6,274 bases of DNA from Burkholderiales bacterium (GCA_011391855.1 JAABPT010000094.1:1-6274); one strand, 5' to 3'; counted from the first letter of the stretch, positions 1-6,274 are shown. The notes: generated by a model not told the origin, from the sequence alone. Numbers and translations are program-made.

Positions 1-36
1 CGCGGAACCGGTAGATCCGGTCCGCTGAGCAACTGT

Positions 37-65
37 CGTTGCTGGCCGTTGCGGCGCCGTTGCGG
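37..65 (+). promoter_or_regulatory. Tandem-repeat operator candidate upstream of the regulator (site A)
   Basis: Two perfect copies of CCGTTGCGG lie at 46-54 and 57-65, so they repeat every 11 bp with a CG spacer. A third core, CGTTGC, lies at 37-42, 10 bp before the first. The array reads in the direction of the regulator gene and ends 95 bp before its start codon. A 26-bp stretch here (44-69) matches 5698-5723 at 24 of 26 positions, the only differences being the two spacer bases. SARP-family winged-helix domains are known to bind direct repeats at 11-bp spacing, so autoregulation by the adjacent gene is a reasonable inference. No convincing -10 box follows at the usual SARP distance. Confidence 0.6.
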
Positions 66-160
66 CGCGCGGCGACATCAGCGCGGGGGGATGTCCAGCG
101 TCGCAGCGCGCGGCCCTCGCGCAGCGCCCCGACCCCCTCACGCGCTGGCATCATGCGTGC

Positions 161-3100
161 ATGCTGGAGCTGGAGTTGCTGGGGCCGATACGGCTGCGCT
201 GCGATGGGGCCGCGCTGGCCTTGCCCCTCAAGAAGATGCAGGCGCTGCTGATGCTGTTGGCGCGCAGCGGCGCCACGCCGCGCGCCCGCGCCGTGGCGCT
301 GTTGTGGCCCACGCTGGACGAAAGCACCGGGCGGCGCAACCTGCGGCGCGAGCTGGCGCGGCTGCGCGAAGCCGGTGCGGCCGACGCCGTGGAGGTCGAT
401 GCCGACCGCCTGGCGTTGTCGCCGCAGGTGGCCTGCGACGCACATGCCTTCGAGACGGCGATTCAAGACCGGCGGCCCGACGATGCGCTGGCGCTGTGGC
501 GTGGCCCGCCGGCCGACGGCTTGCAGCTCGACGACGCCGAGTCCTTCGATGACTGGATGGCGCTGGAGCGCCAGCGGCTGCAGGACCTGCGTCGCAGGGC
601 ACTGGAGGCATCGGCCGCGGCGCACGAAGCGCGCGGCGCACCCGACGTTGCGCTGCAGCGAATCGAGTCGCTGCTCGCAGACGACCCGCTGCAGGAGCAG
701 CGCCACCGCGACGCGATGCGGCTGCTCGCCGCCTGTGGCCGGCGCGAGGCCGCGCTGGCGCAATACGAATCCTGCCGAAGCGTGTTGAAGGCCGAACTCG
801 ACCTCGAGCCGATGGCCGAGACCGCAGCTCTGGCCGCCACGCTGCGTGCCAAGGTGGCGGATGTCGAGGCTGGGTCGACGGCGCCGGCCGCACCGACGAC
901 GCCGGTGTGCAGCGCAGCCACCGTGGCCGTTCTGCTGCCCGAGCAGCTGCCCTTCGTCGGACGCGCCGCCGAGGTGGCGGCGCTGGAGGACGCCTGGCGC
1001 AGCGGCCGTGCCCTGCTGCTAGAAGGCGAGGCCGGCGTGGGCAAGACGCGTCTGGCCACCGACCTGGCCGCCTCGCATGGCCCCTACGCTCTGGCCCGCT
1101 GCCGGCCGGGGGACGCCGATGTGCCGTATGCCGCCTTTGCGCGCGCGCTGCGCGTGCTCGCCGGTCCGACGCCGGCACTGGGCGAGCTGCCTCCCTGGGT
1201 CGGCGACGAACTGGCGCGGCTGCTGCCGGAGATCGGCACGGCGCCCCCGCCGATGCGCACCGAGCAGGAGCGCAGTCGCTTCATCGAAGCCTGCACGCAG
1301 GCCTGGCTGGCCTTCGCCGCCGACAGCTTCGACGCCGTCATCCTCGACGACTGGCACCACGCTGACGGCGCCAGCAGCAAGCTGCTGGGCTATATCGCGC
1401 AGCGGCGCCGCGAGGGCACCCCTGGAGCCGTGCTGCCCGGCGCGCGCGAAGTGCTGGTCTATCGGCCGCAACTCGAGGCCGAAGCCGCCGTCTCGCTCGC
1501 CCGGCTGCGCGAAGGCGCCCTGGCCCTGCATCTGCGGCTGCAGCCGCTGCCTGCCGCTGCGGTGCTCGATCTGGTGCGCCGGCTCTCCGGCGTGAGCCAG
1601 CCGACACGCTTTGCCGCGCGCATCGCCCAGGCCACGGCCGGCAACCCGTTCTTCCTTGGCGAGACCCTGCGCCATCTGGCAGAGCAGGGGTTGCTGGAGA
1701 TGGGGCCCGACGGTGCCTGGCGCACGCCGTTCGACGAAGCGACGCAGGACTACCGCGAGCTGCCGGTGCCGGCCAGCGTGCATGACGTCGTGCTGGCGCG
1801 CGTGCAACGGCTGCCGGCAGCCAGCCGGCGCGTGCTCGAAGCCGCGGCGCTGGCCACCGAGCCCTTTGCGCCGGCGCTGCTGGCGCCGGCCTGCGCGCTG
1901 TCGGAGCTGGACGCGGTGCTGGCCATCGAGCAGGCGGTGGACGCGCAGCTGCTGCGCGAGCACGAGGCCGGCGGTTACGCCTTCGAACACGACCTCGTGC
2001 AGCAGGCGCTGGACGCCTCGCTGTCGGCGCAGCGGCGGCGCCTGGTGCACCGCCGCCTGGCCCTGGGTGCGCAGGCCGCCGGAGCGCCGGCGGCGGTGAT
2101 CGCCCTGCACCACGAGGCCAGCGGCGAGGCCGGTCGTGCTGTGACGCACCGCCTCGCCGCCGGGGATCTGGCGCAGCGGCTGCATGCGCAGACCGAGGCG
2201 ATGGAACATTGGCAGCAGGGGCTGGCCGACGGGCCGACGCCGACCCAGGCCATGGCACTGCACCTGCGGCTGATGCGCACCGCCGGTCTGCTCGATCAGC
2301 TCGAGGCCAGCCTGTCTCACACCACCACGCTGCAGGCACTGGCCGGAGGCGGGATGCTGAGCATCGCCCAGCGTGTCGACGCACTGATCGCGGTGGCCGG
2401 CCATCTGGCGCGTAACCAGCGCGCACCCGAAAGTCTGTCGTTGATCGAAGGCCTGCCCGCTGCGCTGGATGAACGCCAGCAGGCGCAGGTCATGGCGGTG
2501 CGGGCGGTGGCGCTGCTGGAGCTGGGGCGCATCGACGACGCGGCGATCGCGGCCCAGGCGGCGCTGGTGATGCCCGGCATGCAAGGCCAGGACCGCGCCA
2601 ACCAGCTCGACTCGCAAGTGCTCGTCGAGCACCGGGCCGGCCGCGTGCGCGCCGCACTCGAGCTCAACGAGGCGTCGATCACCCTGTGCCTTCAACTCGG
2701 CGACGAGTTCGGCGCCGTGCGCGGTCTCTACCGCCGTGGCACATTCCTGGTCGAACTCGACGACCTCGACGATGCCGAGGTCGAACTGCAGCGCGCAGCC
2801 GAGCAGTGCGCCCGGCTCGGCATCACCAGCATCCAGCGCGCCATCATGTACAGCCTGTGCTGCGTCCATTCGTCCCGCGCCCGGCAGGAACAGGCGCTGG
2901 CCACCTTGCGTCAAGGCTGGGCGCTGCAGCCGGCCATGCCGGCCAGCGAGTGGCGCGTGATGTACCGCCTGGCCTTCGTCACCACCCACGTGGCCATGGG
3001 CGACCTGGGCGCTGCCTGGGTGCATGCGGCGTCGGCTATCGACGACGCGCTGGCCATCAACGAGCCGTATACGGTGGCGGCCGTCGCGATCACCGGCCTC

Positions 3101-3679
3101 GATCTGTTCGGGTTGCTCGGCGAGACGGACAGCGCCGCGCGAATTGTCGCTGCGACAGGTGACGAGGTGCTGCGCCAGATGCCGCAAGTCGCCATCGAGT
3201 TCCACATCGCGCGAACACGGTACGAGCTGAAGCGCGGCGACGTCGCGGCCGCGGCAAAGGCGCTGGCCCAGGTGCCGACGCCGTCGGAGATCGTCAACGC
3301 AGCGGTCCGCCTGCGCTTCCACCTGGCTGCAGCCGAACTGGCGTTGGCCGTGGGCGAGGGCAGCCGGGCATGCGCCATGCTGACGGCACTGGGCACGCCG
3401 GATGTCAACGGCTTGACCGTGCGCGTTCGGGCCGAAGCGTTGGGCGGTGCATTGCAGCCAGCCACGGTGGCGGCGGTACAGGCGGCGCTGGATGCCGAGT
3501 CGACCCAGGCGGCGGCCGCGCTCCATCTGCACCGCGCACTGGCTGCTGCGCAACGTGCGGGTGTCGCAGGCGTGCCGGTCCACGCGCAGCGCGACTGCGC
3601 CGCCCATGTGGCCCGACTGGCCGACAGCCTGCGAGGCCATGATCCGCAGCGCGCCGCCTTCCTGCGGGCCTGGTCCTGA
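161..3679 (+). CDS. AfsR/SARP-like regulator: winged helix-BTAD-P-loop ATPase-TPR
   Basis: This is a large cytoplasmic signal-responsive transcriptional regulator of 1172 residues. Residues 1-92 fit the OmpR-like winged helix that opens SARP proteins: it starts LELELLGPIRLRCDG, and later has ALLWP and a helix with RRNLRRELARLR. Residues 93-232 fit the bacterial transcriptional activator domain (BTAD), including DPLQEQRHRDAMRLLAACG and EAALAQYESCR. An Ala/Pro/Thr-rich linker (about 235-256) leads to the ATPase. This has Walker A GEAGVGKT at 289-296, Walker B AVILDD at 392-397, the conserved GNPFFLGETLRHL at 495-507 and a YAFEHDLVQQAL segment at 606-617. The remainder is helical and Ala/Leu-rich, with TPR-like pairs (for example 775-805 and 854-885). 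There is no C-terminal LuxR-type helix-turn-helix, so DNA contact must come from the N-terminus. The start is chosen because the SARP fold begins right at this Met; no Shine-Dalgarno sequence precedes it, so leaderless or weak initiation is possible. Family assignment is firm; target genes and ligand are inferred or unknown. Confidence 0.93.
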   Translation: MLELELLGPIRLRCDGAALALPLKKMQALLMLLARSGATPRARAVALLWPTLDESTGRRNLRRELARLREAGAADAVEVDADRLALSPQVACDAHAFETAIQDRRPDDALALWRGPPADGLQLDDAESFDDWMALERQRLQDLRRRALEASAAAHEARGAPDVALQRIESLLADDPLQEQRHRDAMRLLAACGRREAALAQYESCRSVLKAELDLEPMAETAALAATLRAKVADVEAGSTAPAAPTTPVCSAATVAVLLPEQLPFVGRAAEVAALEDAWRSGRALLLEGEAGVGKTRLATDLAASHGPYALARCRPGDADVPYAAFARALRVLAGPTPALGELPPWVGDELARLLPEIGTAPPPMRTEQERSRFIEACTQAWLAFAADSFDAVILDDWHHADGASSKLLGYIAQRRREGTPGAVLPGAREVLVYRPQLEAEAAVSLARLREGALALHLRLQPLPAAAVLDLVRRLSGVSQPTRFAARIAQATAGNPFFLGETLRHLAEQGLLEMGPDGAWRTPFDEATQDYRELPVPASVHDVVLARVQRLPAASRRVLEAAALATEPFAPALLAPACALSELDAVLAIEQAVDAQLLREHEAGGYAFEHDLVQQALDASLSAQRRRLVHRRLALGAQAAGAPAAVIALHHEASGEAGRAVTHRLAAGDLAQRLHAQTEAMEHWQQGLADGPTPTQAMALHLRLMRTAGLLDQLEASLSHTTTLQALAGGGMLSIAQRVDALIAVAGHLARNQRAPESLSLIEGLPAALDERQQAQVMAVRAVALLELGRIDDAAIAAQAALVMPGMQGQDRANQLDSQVLVEHRAGRVRAALELNEASITLCLQLGDEFGAVRGLYRRGTFLVELDDLDDAEVELQRAAEQCARLGITSIQRAIMYSLCCVHSSRARQEQALATLRQGWALQPAMPASEWRVMYRLAFVTTHVAMGDLGAAWVHAASAIDDALAINEPYTVAAVAITGLDLFGLLGETDSAARIVAATGDEVLRQMPQVAIEFHIARTRYELKRGDVAAAAKALAQVPTPSEIVNAAVRLRFHLAAAELALAVGEGSRACAMLTALGTPDVNGLTVRVRAEALGGALQPATVAAVQAALDAESTQAAAALHLHRALAAAQRAGVAGVPVHAQRDCAAHVARLADSLRGHDPQRAAFLRAWS

Positions 3680-3704
3680 GGCGGGCTGCCTACCAGGTCT
3701 GCAG
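3662..3704 (+). terminator. Hairpin spanning the convergent stop codons
   Basis: Bases 3662-3674 pair with 3692-3704 to give a 13-bp stem in the rightward transcript, including two G-U wobbles (3666/3700 and 3668/3698). Within the 17-base loop, AGGC (3679-3682) can pair with GCCT (3688-3691) around a 5-base loop. Both stop codons, TGA at 3677-3679 and the reverse-strand TAG at 3690-3692, sit inside the structure. In leftward RNA the two wobbles become A-C mismatches, so the structure favours rightward transcripts. No U-tract follows, so it is not a textbook intrinsic terminator. It may instead stabilise the 3' end or reduce read-through between convergent genes only 10 bp apart. Confidence 0.45.
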
Positions 3705-5621
3705 CGCCTCGCGGATCACGCCGCGGAACAGTTCACCGCTGGCCTTCTTGTGGGCCGTGGCGTAGACGTTGGCGGCCATCGAGTTGCTGAACGGCACGTC
3801 GGAGATCAGCTTGCCGTGCACGTAGTAGCGAAAGGCGACGTAGGGCCCGCCGCCGCCGATGGGAAGGCGCATGAGCCCGGCGCTGGATCGGACCATTACG
3901 GCCTGGCCGCATTGCGTCGCGTCGGCCGGGTCGCCTAGGCAGGCGTCGTACTTGCCGCCCTTGCCCCAGGTCCGCACCAGCGCACCGAATTCCGCCGCGA
4001 TGGCCGATTTGCCCAGGGCCGCGGCTTCCTCGTCGATGATTGCCTGCACCTGGTCCGTGGCGCGCGTGCCGGTCTTGGCCGACTCCAGGAACTCGCGCCG
4101 CGCCAGGCTGTTGCTGCCCAGCAGCCGGCCCGCCCAGACGCCTTCATAGATCTTGGCCAGATCGGCCATCGTGGTTTCGTTGCGTTTGGTGGCCGGGGAG
4201 TAGGTGTAGGGGCTCGTGTTCAGGTCGGTGTAGGCACAGCCGATGTCGTGCCTCAGCGTGGTGTCGGTCAGCCCCGCCGCTGCGGCGGTGGCGTTGAACG
4301 GCGCGAAGGTCCCGCCCCAGCGCAATACGATACCGCGCGTGGTGCGGTTGTCCGAGATGTCCATCATCTGGTCCAGACCCCACTCGAGCGTAGAGACGTT
4401 GTAGTTCCAGCTGCCGGTGTTCTCCTGATCGGGGATGGGGCAACGGTCCTTGAACTCCGGCGCGTCCGCATAGTCCGAGTTGTAGTAGACGAAGTTGTTG
4501 GCCTGCAGGAAGTCGATTCCCGCATGCACCTGCTTCATGGCGTGCAGCAGGTGCAGCACCTTCAGCGCGCTGGCGCTCTCGGCGCGGCGCTGGCCGTTGA
4601 GGTTGATCAGCACCGGCCCGTCGACTTCCTTCAGGTAGGCCTCGAAGATGCCGCGCGGGTTCTGGTTGGCGTCGATCAGCGGCGCGTAGTGGCCGCGCAT
4701 GCGGCGTTCCTCGGCATTGGCGTTGTCGATGAAGGCGGCATCGAAACGTTGCCCCGAGATCGTCGAATAGCTGGTGACGTCGACTGGCCGCGCGCCCATC
4801 TGCCGCGCGTAGTTGTCGAGCGCGGTGATCGAGGCGAAGCCGTATTTGTGCCACCACGTACTGCTATTGCTGCCGGTGTTGCGCACCTGGATGAACAAGT
4901 AGCGCCCGTCGCTCTGGCGCCCGAGCTTGACGACCCGGCCCTGGAAGCTGTTGGTGCGTGCGGCGATGTCGGCCGGCGTCTGGTCCACGTCCCAGCTGAA
5001 CGGGCGCAGGTCGGCGCCGGTATTGGAGACGAAGACGGCGGTGTAGCGCCGCGCGCTGCCGCTGCCGTAGGCGTCGAGGTCGATCGGGCGCGAGCCGGTG
5101 GCGCTGATGTGGCTGGTGATCTGCGCCTTGGTCGCACCGATCAGGTAGGACCAGCCGCGCGCCGCGTCGCCGGCATTGGCGACCATCACCATCGCATAGC
5201 GGATCTGGCCGCCCCCGCGGTCATAGCGCTCCAGCTCGATCAGCCGGCCGCTGTTGGCGTTGAGCAGTGCCGTGATCTGCTCCGGGGTCTGGTCGTAGTA
5301 CCACCACCAGTCCGGCACCGCGTAGGCGCCGCTGTTGGCGACCAGGCGGGCGGTGAAGCGCGGCTCGCCGGCGCTGGTGACGGCCGTCACCTCCAGGCCC
5401 GCCAGCCGCGCACCATGTTCGTTGATTCGGTCCGCGAGTTGTTGTGGGGTCTGGTTGGAGTAGGTCCACCAGGTGGTGGGGATATTGATTGAGTGGTCGT
5501 CGGTCAGCGCACTCGAGTCGAGTGCTGCCCGCGCCGGACCGCCGCCCAGGCAGGCCAGCAGCACCGCGGCCGCGGCAACGAAGCGGCGCGGGCGACACAG
5601 GGGGGAAGGCAAGGTGGGCAT
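3690..5621 (-). CDS. Exported five-repeat protein with class A beta-lactamase-like serine hydrolase domain
   Basis: This encodes a 643-residue secreted or surface serine hydrolase. Residues 1-32 form a signal peptide: an RPRR charged region, the hydrophobic FVAAAAVLLACLGGG, then PARA/AL, a good signal peptidase I site. VLLAC (20-24) could also serve as a lipobox, so a lipoprotein is not excluded. Residues 48-301 hold five tandem repeats of 45-50 residues (starting near 48, 103, 154, 205 and 255). The pattern is aromatic W/Y residues, QTPxQI, a helix ending in GxR, a strand, and a closing VxNxG. They resemble the short bacterial tandem repeat domain (BTRD1) attached to serine hydrolases and the N-domain of fungal polyglycine hydrolases. 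The C-terminal domain (about 325-643) carries SxxK as S351-A-L-K354, S423-D-N425, a helix-start NETTMADL (481-488), and K554-G-G556. No clear class A ExxLN omega-loop motif is seen between SDN and NETT. Cys394, 462, 561 and 571 could form disulfides in the envelope. The start is set by the signal peptide and an adjacent GAGGAG. Peptidase or esterase action is inferred; the substrate is unknown. Confidence 0.9.
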   Translation of the reverse strand: MPTLPSPLCRPRRFVAAAAVLLACLGGGPARAALDSSALTDDHSINIPTTWWTYSNQTPQQLADRINEHGARLAGLEVTAVTSAGEPRFTARLVANSGAYAVPDWWWYYDQTPEQITALLNANSGRLIELERYDRGGGQIRYAMVMVANAGDAARGWSYLIGATKAQITSHISATGSRPIDLDAYGSGSARRYTAVFVSNTGADLRPFSWDVDQTPADIAARTNSFQGRVVKLGRQSDGRYLFIQVRNTGSNSSTWWHKYGFASITALDNYARQMGARPVDVTSYSTISGQRFDAAFIDNANAEERRMRGHYAPLIDANQNPRGIFEAYLKEVDGPVLINLNGQRRAESASALKVLHLLHAMKQVHAGIDFLQANNFVYYNSDYADAPEFKDRCPIPDQENTGSWNYNVSTLEWGLDQMMDISDNRTTRGIVLRWGGTFAPFNATAAAAGLTDTTLRHDIGCAYTDLNTSPYTYSPATKRNETTMADLAKIYEGVWAGRLLGSNSLARREFLESAKTGTRATDQVQAIIDEEAAALGKSAIAAEFGALVRTWGKGGKYDACLGDPADATQCGQAVMVRSSAGLMRLPIGGGGPYVAFRYYVHGKLISDVPFSNSMAANVYATAHKKASGELFRGVIREALQTW

Positions 5622-5627
5622 CAGGAT

Positions 5628-5633
5628 CTCCTC
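5628..5633 (-). promoter_or_regulatory. Ribosome binding site of the exported hydrolase
   Basis: On the reverse strand GAGGAG lies 6 bases before the ATG at 5619-5621. It decides the start. The reading frame stays open for another 164 codons upstream, but only this ATG has a strong Shine-Dalgarno sequence and gives a protein that begins directly with a signal peptide. Confidence 0.85.
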
Positions 5634-5699
5634 GGTTGGTGAATCGGGACGGATGCGACGGCAGCCTGGCCCATCGCACGGCGCCATGCTCCGTGGCGG

Positions 5700-5719
5700 C
5701 CGTTGCGGGACCGTTGCGG
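5700..5719 (+). promoter_or_regulatory. Tandem-repeat operator candidate facing the small gene (site B)
   Basis: Two perfect copies of CCGTTGCGG lie at 5700-5708 and 5711-5719, 11 bp apart with a GA spacer. A one-mismatch copy, CCGTGGCGG, abuts them at 5691-5699. Orientation is rightward and the pair ends 88 bp before the start codon at 5808, close to the 95 bp seen for site A and the regulator. The similar geometry suggests the same protein binds both. No clear -35/-10 pair was found in the GC-rich sequence that follows. Confidence 0.6.
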
Positions 5720-5747
5720 CGCGGTCGGCCGCCCTCGCCGGCGACGC

Positions 5748-5767
5748 CGGCAACGCCGCCGCAACGG
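5748..5767 (-). promoter_or_regulatory. Tandem-repeat operator candidate facing the hydrolase gene (site D)
   Basis: Read on the reverse strand this is CCGTTGCGG (5767-5759) followed 11 bp later by GCGTTGCCG (5756-5748), so the CGTTGC core is kept in both halves. It points leftward towards the hydrolase, ending 126 bp before that start codon. It faces site B across 28 bp, making a large interrupted inverted arrangement. The left half also lies in a short local repeat, GCCGGCGAC/GCCGGCAAC (5737-5754), so part of the match could come from that composition. Confidence 0.5.
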
Positions 5768-5797
5768 CTGGCGCCGACGATGCGCTCCCACCGTCGC

Positions 5798-5802
5798 AGG
5801 AG
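5798..5802 (+). promoter_or_regulatory. Ribosome binding site of the small gene
   Basis: AGGAG lies 5 bases before the ATG at 5808-5810. It favours this start over the later in-frame Met at residue 17 and over ATG codons far upstream in the same open frame, which lack such a site. Confidence 0.75.
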
Positions 5803-5807
5803 CACCC

Positions 5808-6023
5808 ATGGACTCGACCGCTGACTCGCATGCACCACTGGCCCCGCCACGCGTGATGTTGCTCAGCGTGTGGAGCGACGCCGGCGGCGCATGGCATGCC
5901 CGCCTCGTTCTGCCCGATGCGCAGCAGCAGGAGTTCAACAGCCCGTTCGAACTGGCGCAGTTCCTCAGCCAAGCACCGCGCAAGGCGAGCCGCGCGGCAG
6001 CGGGCCCGGGGGGCCTGCGCTGA
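5808..6023 (+). CDS. Small hypothetical protein, 71 residues
   Basis: I do not recognise a named family. The protein is small and probably cytoplasmic, with no signal peptide or membrane segment. After a Pro-containing N-terminal tail (1-15) comes a compact core, residues 17-54: a strand MLLSVWSD, a turn DAGGAW, a second strand HARLVLPD, then EFNSPFELAQFLSQ, which looks like a short helix capped by SP. The tail (55-71) is basic and Ala/Gly-rich. The layout recalls small Burkholderiales proteins of the form strand, W-R/H-x-R-V/L strand, F-x-S-x-x-E-L-x-x-F-L helix, but I cannot assign one. It is divergent from the hydrolase and lies downstream of site B, suggesting shared control. A role as a partner or accessory of the regulator or hydrolase is speculative. 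The strong Shine-Dalgarno sequence and coherent core support a real gene. Confidence 0.72.
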   Translation: MDSTADSHAPLAPPRVMLLSVWSDAGGAWHARLVLPDAQQQEFNSPFELAQFLSQAPRKASRAAAGPGGLR

Positions 6024-6026
6024 GCG

Positions 6027-6046
6027 GCGTAACGGCACCGCAACGC
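6027..6046 (-). promoter_or_regulatory. Degenerate tandem-repeat operator candidate (site C)
   Basis: On the reverse strand GCGTTGCGG (6046-6038) is followed, 11 bp on, by CCGTTACGC (6035-6027), with one core substitution, G to A. It begins three bases past the small gene's stop codon and points back towards that gene rather than towards any start codon visible here. It could be a fourth, weaker site of the same regulator, perhaps acting on a rightward gene outside the window or on antisense transcription. Confidence 0.4.
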
Positions 6047-6274
6047 CCGCCACCCACAGTCCGACCACACCTCGCCGATCCGATCGAAAGCGAGGTGAGG
6101 ATAGGATTTTCAAACGGACGCAGTAGGGTCGGCGATGACAGCCACTCGGTCAGCTCGGCTTCTCTGAGCGCCGCATTGGGACGACAGATCGGCGGGCAGG
6201 GGCTGCGATTGGTGGCTCCGGCAGACGTTGGGCCGCCAGTAAGCCGCCGGCCACGAGCGACTCTGGATGGCCGT
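6047..6274. other. Intergenic region without a supported gene
   Basis: Apart from the hairpin at 6068-6097 I see no gene. An ATG at 6135 gives only ten codons before TGA at 6165-6167. An ATG at 6267 runs off the edge after two complete codons and has no strong ribosome binding site. The reverse strand stays open from the edge to a stop near 6112, but the translation is rich in Arg, Ser, Gln and Cys with no domain character. This looks like ordinary intergenic sequence. Confidence 0.5.
6068..6110 (+). terminator. Possible terminator hairpin after the small gene
   Basis: CACCTCGC (6068-6075) and GCGAGGTG (6090-6097) are a perfect 8-bp inverted repeat around a 14-base loop. A run of four T (6107-6110) follows after nine bases. 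The position, 44 bp past the stop codon, suits termination of the small gene's transcript. The large loop, the gap before the T-run and the short run itself make it a weak candidate; it could instead be a protein-binding dyad. Confidence 0.35.

Noticed and set aside
1..28. Possible end of an upstream rightward gene (frame 2, eight codons then TGA at 26-28)
   Set aside because: Eight codons are too few to show coding character. The frame fits a gene tail but cannot be told from chance.
49..552. A 167-codon plus-strand frame overlapping the regulator start
   Set aside because: Arg/Ala-rich shadow frame, crossing site A and overlapping the SARP domain that is clearly coded in another frame.
1019..3640. 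An 873-codon open frame on the reverse strand inside the regulator gene
   Set aside because: It is a by-product of high G/C third-position bias. The translation is rich in Arg, Gln, Gly and His, with no domain, and lies wholly opposite a well-supported gene.
4248..5492. A 414-codon open frame on the plus strand opposite the hydrolase
   Set aside because: The translation is a low-complexity Val/Gly/Ala/Asp/Arg-rich mirror of the real gene, and the hydrolase on the other strand has clear motifs and a signal peptide.
5737..5751. GCCGGC-GAC-GCCGGC hairpin as a terminator
   Set aside because: It has no T-run in either direction and lies inside a promoter region. It is more likely GC-rich repeat sequence around site D.
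5622..6113. N-terminal extension of the hydrolase to 807 residues
   Set aside because: The added 164 residues are Arg/Ala/Pro-rich, run through sites B and D and through the small gene, and would bury the signal peptide. The ATG at 5621 has a strong ribosome binding site.
6135..6167. Ten-codon open frame starting with ATG at 6135
   Set aside because: Too short, with no recognisable ribosome binding site and no sign of being a leader peptide for a following gene in the window.

Overview
The window is very GC-rich, with strong G/C bias at third codon positions and clear GGAG-type ribosome binding sites on two of its three genes. Together with an AfsR/SARP-like regulator of the kind found in Gram-negative bacteria, this suggests a Burkholderiales-type betaproteobacterium. 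That placement rests on composition and general protein character only. I see no RNA genes, CRISPR arrays, insertion sequences or attachment sites.

Layout. Bases 1-160 are a non-coding leader holding a tandem-repeat operator candidate. Bases 161-3679 (+) encode a 1172-residue regulator: an N-terminal winged-helix plus BTAD module (SARP type), a central P-loop ATPase and a long helical TPR-like C-terminal half. Only 10 bp separate it from a convergent gene at 3690-5621 (-), and a hairpin spans both stop codons. That gene encodes a 643-residue exported protein with five tandem repeats of about 50 residues, followed by a serine-hydrolase domain of the class A beta-lactamase type (SxxK, SDN and KGG motifs). 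A 186-bp divergent intergenic region separates it from a small gene at 5808-6023 (+) encoding 71 residues of unknown function. Bases 6024-6274 hold no gene I can support.

The most interesting signal is a non-coding motif: CCGTTGCGG repeated in tandem with an 11-bp period. It occurs as a pair upstream of the regulator (46-65, with a third partial copy at 37-42), as two oppositely oriented pairs between the hydrolase and the small gene (5700-5719 and 5748-5767), and as a degenerate pair just past the small gene (6027-6046). Direct repeats at one-helical-turn spacing are the kind of site SARP winged-helix proteins bind. I infer that the regulator controls itself, the exported hydrolase and the small protein as a compact local regulon. 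The sensed signal and the hydrolase substrate cannot be read from the sequence.
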